Source: Pelagihabitans pacificus (GTDB lineage Bacteria > Bacteroidota > Bacteroidia > Flavobacteriales > Flavobacteriaceae). Taken from it: 64,000 nucleotides of DNA. Below are positions 59,214 through 64,000 of the stretch, piece after piece; the stretch's first letter is position 1, and the number at the start of each line of letters is the position of its first letter. The position numbers and the translations under genes were made by a program. Under the pieces are notes generated by a model. It had not been told where the DNA came from and did no database searches. It worked only from the letters and a program-made list of their open reading frames with translations. The stretch is taken from NCBI RefSeq assembly GCF_009371985.2, contig NZ_VIKU02000003.1, forward strand, positions 434,001-498,000, given 5' to 3'.

Positions 59214-60932
59214 ATGGTAGTGGCCAACAGGTACGACATTATAAAGGAAAGTTCCACCGATAGTTACGACACCATCATTATAGGTTCGGGTGCCGGTGGT
59301 TTGGCTACCGCAATTTGTTTGGCGAGGGAGGGCCAAAAGGTGTTGGTTTTGGAACAACACGATGTTCCCGGTGGTTGGTGTCATAGTTTTTACCTCAACG
59401 GGCACCGCTTCACTCCTGGTGTACATTATGTTGGCCTTTTAGGCGAGGGCGAAGCCACCAATGACCTTTATCGGGGTCTGGGAATCGCTAACGACCTTGT
59501 CTTTTTTCGAATGAATCCCGATGCCTATGAACACGTGCATGTCGGGGAGGAACGTTTTGATTTTCCTGCCAACTTCGATAAACTGATTTCAAGGCTTTCC
59601 GCTCGATTTCCAAAAGAAAGAAAGCGGATCAACAAGTATTTAAACCTGACCAAAAAGGTCAGTGAGGAGCTGTATTCCCTACCCTACATCAAGGGATTTT
59701 GGCAAAAGCTGACCCTTCCCTATCGCACCCGGCATTTTGGGAAGTATGGACTTTTCACCCTGCGTCGGGTCATTAATTGGCATATAAAAGACCCCCTGCT
59801 TAAAAATATTCTAAATATTCAATGTGGAGATCACGGGGTACAACCGAGAAAGGCCGCTTTTGTATTGCACTGTGCGTTGATGTACCACTATTTTCAAGGA
59901 GGCTATTATCCCATGGGAGGTGGCGGTGCCTTGATCAAGGCCATGACCAACGCGATCAAGCGGCATGGTGGGGAGATTCGAACGAGTACCCCGGTTAGAA
60001 GGATCATATTGGAAAATGGGATCCGGAAAAAAGCCGTGGGTGTGGAACTCGAGAATGGGAACCAATTATTTGCAGACCGCATCGTATCGAACGCCGATGT
60101 AGGCATTACCTATAATCAATTGATAGGTAAGGAACACCTTAGCCAAAAACTTCAAAAGAAACTGGAAAAGACCAAATACTCCTGTACTTCGCTAATGCTA
60201 TTCCTTACGGTGGATATGGACGTAAGGGCCGCGGGCTTGGACTCCGGCAACATCTGGATGATGCCCAATCGGGATGCCGATGATTTCTATGATGAGATCC
60301 TCACTGCGGATATTACCCAAGGAGAGGCTTTTGACGGAATGTTCATAAGTTGTACTACGCTAAAAGATCCAGCAAGTTTTGATGGGGTACACCATACGAT
60401 CGAAGCGATTACTTTTATCGACTACCAGACTTTTGAAAAATTCAAGGACGAAAAAGAACCCCGTACCCAGGAGTACCTTGATTTTAAGGAACGGTTGACC
60501 CAAAAAATGCTCAATGGAATCGAGAAAGCGGTTCCGGGCATTCGAGACCATATTGTGCATAGTGAACTCGGTACACCAATTACGAATGAATACTATATCA
60601 ATACTACCGACGGAAACGTATATGGTACGGAGAAGAGTTTAAAGCATATCGGCCCCTTTGCTTTTAAGGCCAAAAGTGAGATTGAAAATCTATACCTCTG
60701 TGGAGCCAGTATACTTTCACATGGTGTGGCCGGTGCCTCCCATTCCGGGGTAGATACTGCCTCAATTATCCTTGGCTGCCATCCAGACGACTTGAAAAAG
60801 CCCCAAGAAGATCAACAGTTGAGAATCTATGAGGCCGAGGATGCCTCCAATTATCCCGAATGGATGCTTAAAAAAATGGAAGTCAAAAGAGCGCGTGCTG
60901 CTTCCAAATCAACCAAGGAATCAATTGCCTGA
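59214..60932 (+). CDS. RetSat/CrtI-like FAD-dependent oxidoreductase
   Basis: 572 aa. FAD-binding TIIIGSGAGGLATAICLAREGQKVLVLEQHDVPGGWCHSF at the N-terminus, then TPGVHYVGLLG, YYPMGGGGALIKAMTNAIKRHGGEIRTSTPVRRI, and the C-terminal LYLCGASILSHGVAGASHSGVDTA that closes the FAD site. Belongs to the phytoene desaturase / all-trans-retinol 13,14-reductase group, acting on carotenoid- or retinoid-like polyenes. No carotenoid genes are adjacent. Its last 12 bases overlap the convergent sulfatase gene. Confidence 0.87.
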   Translation: MVVANRYDIIKESSTDSYDTIIIGSGAGGLATAICLAREGQKVLVLEQHDVPGGWCHSFYLNGHRFTPGVHYVGLLGEGEATNDLYRGLGIANDLVFFRMNPDAYEHVHVGEERFDFPANFDKLISRLSARFPKERKRINKYLNLTKKVSEELYSLPYIKGFWQKLTLPYRTRHFGKYGLFTLRRVINWHIKDPLLKNILNIQCGDHGVQPRKAAFVLHCALMYHYFQGGYYPMGGGGALIKAMTNAIKRHGGEIRTSTPVRRIILENGIRKKAVGVELENGNQLFADRIVSNADVGITYNQLIGKEHLSQKLQKKLEKTKYSCTSLMLFLTVDMDVRAAGLDSGNIWMMPNRDADDFYDEILTADITQGEAFDGMFISCTTLKDPASFDGVHHTIEAITFIDYQTFEKFKDEKEPRTQEYLDFKERLTQKMLNGIEKAVPGIRDHIVHSELGTPITNEYYINTTDGNVYGTEKSLKHIGPFAFKAKSEIENLYLCGASILSHGVAGASHSGVDTASIILGCHPDDLKKPQEDQQLRIYEAEDASNYPEWMLKKMEVKRARAASKSTKESIA

Positions 60933-62345
60933 TTCTCCTTCCAAAGGATAATCGGCATCATAAACATGAGCCTCCTCCATATATCCCTGTAACCGTTCTA
61001 CTATCTCGGGAAACGTTTCGACCAAATTGTGCCGTTCTTCCAAATCGTTCGATAAATCGTACAATTCCCAAGAATCGCTCTCATGGATATGCAGTAATTT
61101 ATAACGGCCACTGCGCACCGCCTGTGCATCATGGTTCCCCTCGGCAAACTCCCAATACAGGTATTTATGTGGGCGTTGTTCAGCAGCCTTGCCGACTAAG
61201 GTCGGAAGAAGGGAAATGCCATCGGTGGCAAACACTGGTTCAACTCCCATTAGTTCGGCAAAGGTGGGAAGCATGTCCCAAAAAGCGGAGGGGAGACCGG
61301 TGGTAGTACCGGGAGCTATGGTTCCTTTCCATCTTGCAATAAAAGGAACCCTGATACCACCTTCGTATAAATCGCGTTTAATGCCCCGGAGATTCCCATT
61401 GCTATCAAAAAATTCCGGATCAACGCCACCCTCGCGATGAGGACCGTTGTCACTGGTAAATATTACCAAGGTGTTTTGTTCCAGTTCAAGCTCGTTGAGC
61501 TTATCTAAAATTCGGCCCACATCCTTGTCCAGTAAGCTAATCATCGCGGCCTTTGATTTTTCTACCTCTGGCCAATCCGTTTTCCCATAGATTCCGCTAT
61601 CGGGTACTTCCATACCGTGTTCGGCAACAAGATGCCCCTCATTATTGGCATGTGGAATGGTCAAGGGCAAATAAAGAAGAAACGGACGGTCCCTTGGCTT
61701 TTCCAAAAACTCCAAGGCCTCTTGTATAAAAAGGTCATGGGAATAATCGTTTTTTTCCACGGCGGCCTGGCCTACCCCCTTTGCGTATCCCTCCGTTGCC
61801 ATTACTATTTTATTCGACAGCGGCACTTTTTGTCCGTTCCTTATCAAATAGTCGGGGTAATAGTTATGCGCCCTAACTTGGTTGAGATATCCAAAATAGT
61901 GGTCGAAGCCGTGTTGGTTTGGTTCTCCCGAAGTACCAACTTCCCCTAGGCCCCATTTTCCGATAAGTGCTGTTTCATAACCGGCATCCTGGGCCATACG
62001 CGAAAAGGTGACATCCGTTTCTCCCAGTACATTGTTGTTATTTCCACGTACGGGCGCATGACCTTGGTGAAGTCCGGTAAGTAAGGAGGCCCTAGAAGGT
62101 GCGCATACCGTATTCCCGGCATAATAATCTGTAAATCGCAGCCCTTCATTGGCCATTTGGTCGATTTCCGGGGTTTGTATTTTTTGCTGTCCATAGCAAC
62201 CTACATCACCGTACCCCAAGTCATCGGCGAGTATGAAGATGATATTGGGCCTTGAAATCGCAGCGATTTTTTTGATGGGGCGCTCGTTCGTTTCCTTGCA
62301 GGAAAGCACAAGAAGACCTACCACCACCAACCACGGGGCTTGCAT
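60921..62345 (-). CDS. arylsulfatase-family lipoprotein (type I sulfatase)
   Basis: 474 aa from ATG 62345, which begins the lipoprotein signal MQAPWLVVVGLLVLSC (Cys16); the upstream TTG at 62381 would overlap the next gene. Formylglycine signature VCAPSRASLLTG with Cys81, Ca-binding IILADDLGYG-type start (Asp41, Asp42), TALIGKWGLGE and VIFTSDNGPHREGG. Needs maturation by an FGE or anSME enzyme encoded elsewhere. Cleaves sulfate esters of marine polysaccharides or glycans; substrate undefined. Confidence 0.92.
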   Translation of the reverse strand: MQAPWLVVVGLLVLSCKETNERPIKKIAAISRPNIIFILADDLGYGDVGCYGQQKIQTPEIDQMANEGLRFTDYYAGNTVCAPSRASLLTGLHQGHAPVRGNNNNVLGETDVTFSRMAQDAGYETALIGKWGLGEVGTSGEPNQHGFDHYFGYLNQVRAHNYYPDYLIRNGQKVPLSNKIVMATEGYAKGVGQAAVEKNDYSHDLFIQEALEFLEKPRDRPFLLYLPLTIPHANNEGHLVAEHGMEVPDSGIYGKTDWPEVEKSKAAMISLLDKDVGRILDKLNELELEQNTLVIFTSDNGPHREGGVDPEFFDSNGNLRGIKRDLYEGGIRVPFIARWKGTIAPGTTTGLPSAFWDMLPTFAELMGVEPVFATDGISLLPTLVGKAAEQRPHKYLYWEFAEGNHDAQAVRSGRYKLLHIHESDSWELYDLSNDLEERHNLVETFPEIVERLQGYMEEAHVYDADYPLEGESGN

Positions 62346-62370
62346 TATTAGCCTTATGAATGTTGCCGTC

Positions 62371-63201
62371 TTACCCAACAAAATTTATTAAAGTGCCTAT
62401 ACCATCTATAGTAATCTGAACCTCATCCCCTACTTGGAGACTGAAATCGTCGGGCGGAACGATTCCTGTTCCCGTCATCAGAAAACAGCCGTTCGGGAAC
62501 TCACACTCCCTGAACAAAAAGTCGACCAGGTCTTGGTGCTGTCGTTTCATCTGATCAATTCCGATATCTCCAGTAAAAACCACGGTGCCTCCCCTTAAAA
62601 TCTGAATGGCGATTTTTGTGTCCGAGGCAATCGGTGCTTCGGGCACGTAAATACAGGGGCCTATACTGGCACAACCCTCATATGTTTTGGCCTGTGGGAG
62701 GTATAGGGGGTTTTCTCCCTCGATACTGCGTGAACTCATATCATTTCCCACGGTATACCCTTCGATAGTTCCTTCAGAGCAGATAAATAGGGTCAATTCG
62801 GGTTCTGGAACATCCCAATGCGAATCTTTCCGAATCCGCACGGTCCCATGGTTACCCACGGTACGTTGGGCAGTAGCCTTGAAAAAAAGTTCGGGGCGTT
62901 CGGCATCGTACACCCTGTCATAAAAACTTCCTCCACCCGCTTTTCGGGACTCTTCCATCCGTGCCTCTTTACTGCGTTTATAGGTAACCCCGGAGGCCCA
63001 TATCTCCTGATTTCCCATAGGGGGTTCTGTAATATTCCCTAACTGGCCGTCCCCTACTGTTGGCAACTCCTCGATTTCAGCCAGTAGTGCTTTATGAAGA
63101 CCTGTGCGGTTGATAAACGCATCCCAATCGTTGACTTCTTTGACATATACCTTATTTTCTTTCTTAATGATCGCACCTTCGGCCGTCTTATAGATCTGCA
63201 T
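62371..63201 (-). CDS. fumarylacetoacetase-family sugar-acid dehydratase/hydrolase
   Basis: 276 aa from ATG 63201 (the longer open frame begins upstream but MQIYKTAEGAIIKK is the natural start). FAH-fold metal site: WDVPEPELTLFICSEG and TVGNDMSSRSIEGENPLYLPQAKTYEGCASIGP. The IWASGVTYKRSKEARMEES and FYDRVYDAERPELFFK motifs resemble 2-keto-3-deoxy-sugar-acid dehydratases (KdaD / AraD1-like) more than true fumarylacetoacetase. Probably a sugar-acid catabolic step; the exact substrate is inferred only by similarity from memory. Confidence 0.82.
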   Translation of the reverse strand: MQIYKTAEGAIIKKENKVYVKEVNDWDAFINRTGLHKALLAEIEELPTVGDGQLGNITEPPMGNQEIWASGVTYKRSKEARMEESRKAGGGSFYDRVYDAERPELFFKATAQRTVGNHGTVRIRKDSHWDVPEPELTLFICSEGTIEGYTVGNDMSSRSIEGENPLYLPQAKTYEGCASIGPCIYVPEAPIASDTKIAIQILRGGTVVFTGDIGIDQMKRQHQDLVDFLFRECEFPNGCFLMTGTGIVPPDDFSLQVGDEVQITIDGIGTLINFVG

Positions 63202-63329
63202 ACTAACCTTTTTAATCCAATACCTTAAATATAGGTGATTTAAAGGGATAAAACATCGTCCCACTCGGTACTACTTTTTAAAGGGATATTGTTATATCTT
63301 GGGCCACCCAATCCATTTAGTATACCAAT

Positions 63330-64000
63330 ATGTTCAGTATAGAAAACAAAGTTGCAATTATCACAGGAGCCAGTGGTGCCTTGGCGGGAAGCATTGCCGA
63401 AAGTTTGGCAAATGCGGGGGTACGATTGGTCTTATTATCCAGAAAAACGGAAGCTGTGGCCTCTTTAATGGAGGTATTGGGGAAGGACGGTGATCGTGCG
63501 AGGGCATATCCCGTGGATATCCTCTCAAAAGATTCCTTGCAAAAGGTGAGGGAAGCTATTCTCAAGGATTTCGGCCGTATCGATATCTTGCTTAATGTAG
63601 CCGGAGGTAATCTCCCGGGAGCTACCATTGCCCCGGACCAAAGCGTTTTTGAAATGTCAATTTCCGACTTCAATAAAGTGGTCGACCTGAATCTAAATGG
63701 AACGGTGTTGCCCTCGCTTGTTTTTGGGGAAGTCATGGCCCGTCAAAAGGAAGGAGTCATCATCAACTACTCTTCAATGGCCGTAGAAAGGGCAATCACG
63801 AGGGTCGCGGGCTATTCCGCCGCCAAAGCGGCCATGGAAAATTTTACCCGCTGGATGGCCGTTGAAATGGCCACCAAATATGGTGATGCCATTCGCGTGA
63901 ACGCGATCGCGCCAGGTTTTTTTATAGGAAAACAGAACAAGGACCTCTTGACCAATCCCAATGGTTCCTATACGCAGCGTGGTGAAACCATTATCAAAAA
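63330..64000 (+). CDS. SDR-family oxidoreductase (D-mannonate/fructuronate reductase-like), truncated by the window
   Basis: 223 codons and two bases from ATG 63330 to the window edge. Classical SDR: NAD-binding VAIITGASGALAGSIAESLA (TGxxxGxG with an altered last Gly), DILLNVAGGNLPGAT, NLNGTVLPSLV, and the catalytic INYSSMA / YSAAKAAMENF (S, Y and K). The APDQ and IAPGFFIGKQNKDLLTNPNGSYTQRG segments match SDR-type D-mannonate oxidoreductases. With the divergent FAH-family gene it suggests uronate or sugar-acid catabolism. C-terminus lies beyond the window. Confidence 0.88.
   Translation, partial: MFSIENKVAIITGASGALAGSIAESLANAGVRLVLLSRKTEAVASLMEVLGKDGDRARAYPVDILSKDSLQKVREAILKDFGRIDILLNVAGGNLPGATIAPDQSVFEMSISDFNKVVDLNLNGTVLPSLVFGEVMARQKEGVIINYSSMAVERAITRVAGYSAAKAAMENFTRWMAVEMATKYGDAIRVNAIAPGFFIGKQNKDLLTNPNGSYTQRGETIIK

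Noticed and set aside
60921-60932. Twelve-base convergent overlap of the RetSat-like and sulfatase genes
   Set aside because: Short 3' overlaps of convergent genes are common and need no special explanation.
1-64000. CRISPR array, rRNA operon, integrase gene
   Set aside because: No regularly spaced direct repeats, no rRNA-like sequence and no tyrosine-recombinase protein was found; the integrase needed for an integron is therefore not in this window.

Overview
The window looks like a chromosome segment of a marine member of the Flavobacteriaceae (Bacteroidota). The reasons are the many short-signal lipoproteins, several protein families largely confined to that group (DUF6146, DUF6787, the 115-aa protein at 24898, the EEVITTL-type lipoprotein at 47027), -7 promoter boxes of the Bacteroidota form TAnnTTTG, the gene order ferredoxin / LuxC-like reductase / serC / serA / DUF937, and marine-type catabolic genes (sulfatase, uronate-type SDR) at the right end. 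No rRNA, tRNA or CRISPR array was seen.

Two contrasting halves. Bases 1-20,580 are AT-rich accessory DNA: one- or two-gene units, almost all on the + strand, separated by long, structured and mutually related intergenic segments. In order: an unknown C-terminal fragment; an intact IS1182-family element inserted in one structured spacer; a translationally coupled DUF262 / RelA-SpoT pair; an eroded gene; a metallopeptidase-like lipoprotein and a DinB protein; a class C beta-lactamase-fold protein; a VOC protein; a membrane protein; a GNAT acetyltransferase; a frameshifted PD40 lipoprotein; two small coupled unknown genes; a CocE-type hydrolase; an inverted LytTR two-component pair; a PPP-type phosphatase; a YdeI gene broken by a TGA, followed by a DUF1905/YdeI gene; a small membrane protein; a SnoaL-like lipoprotein. 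For at least five units the first bases of the unit are complementary to bases just after its last gene, and imperfect hairpins of attC type lie at the boundaries. This is the arrangement expected of integron gene cassettes, here without a visible integrase. Six copies of a mosaic ~170-330 bp spacer repeat (A-F) reinforce this reading.

Bases 20,586-64,000 are denser and more GC-rich, and mostly housekeeping: ald, a DUF4258 protein, proline dehydrogenase, aroB, a DinB protein, an Lrp regulator, an M14 carboxypeptidase, an XRE regulator with four upstream operator-like half-sites, TerC, DUF2147, a fatty acid hydroxylase, mscL, parC-parE, ychF, an arginase-family hydrolase, ferredoxin, LuxC-like reductase, serC-serA, DUF937, DUF6146, DUF6787, a TonB-dependent receptor with a small Cys/His exported peptide before it and a lipoprotein after it, folE, lolD, a CPBP protease and TIGR02757. 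Then come an imelysin-like/di-heme peroxidase fusion, a PhoX-like lipoprotein with a collagen-like GxD stretch, an S10 peptidase, a CatA-type acetyltransferase, an SGNH hydrolase, a RetSat-like oxidoreductase, a sulfatase, a fumarylacetoacetase-family protein and a truncated SDR. Two very short single-span membrane proteins (48 and 39 aa) lie in gaps on the minus strand.

The most unusual content is the cassette-like array as a whole and, as its passenger, the DUF262 + RelA/SpoT pair, a candidate defence or toxin module.
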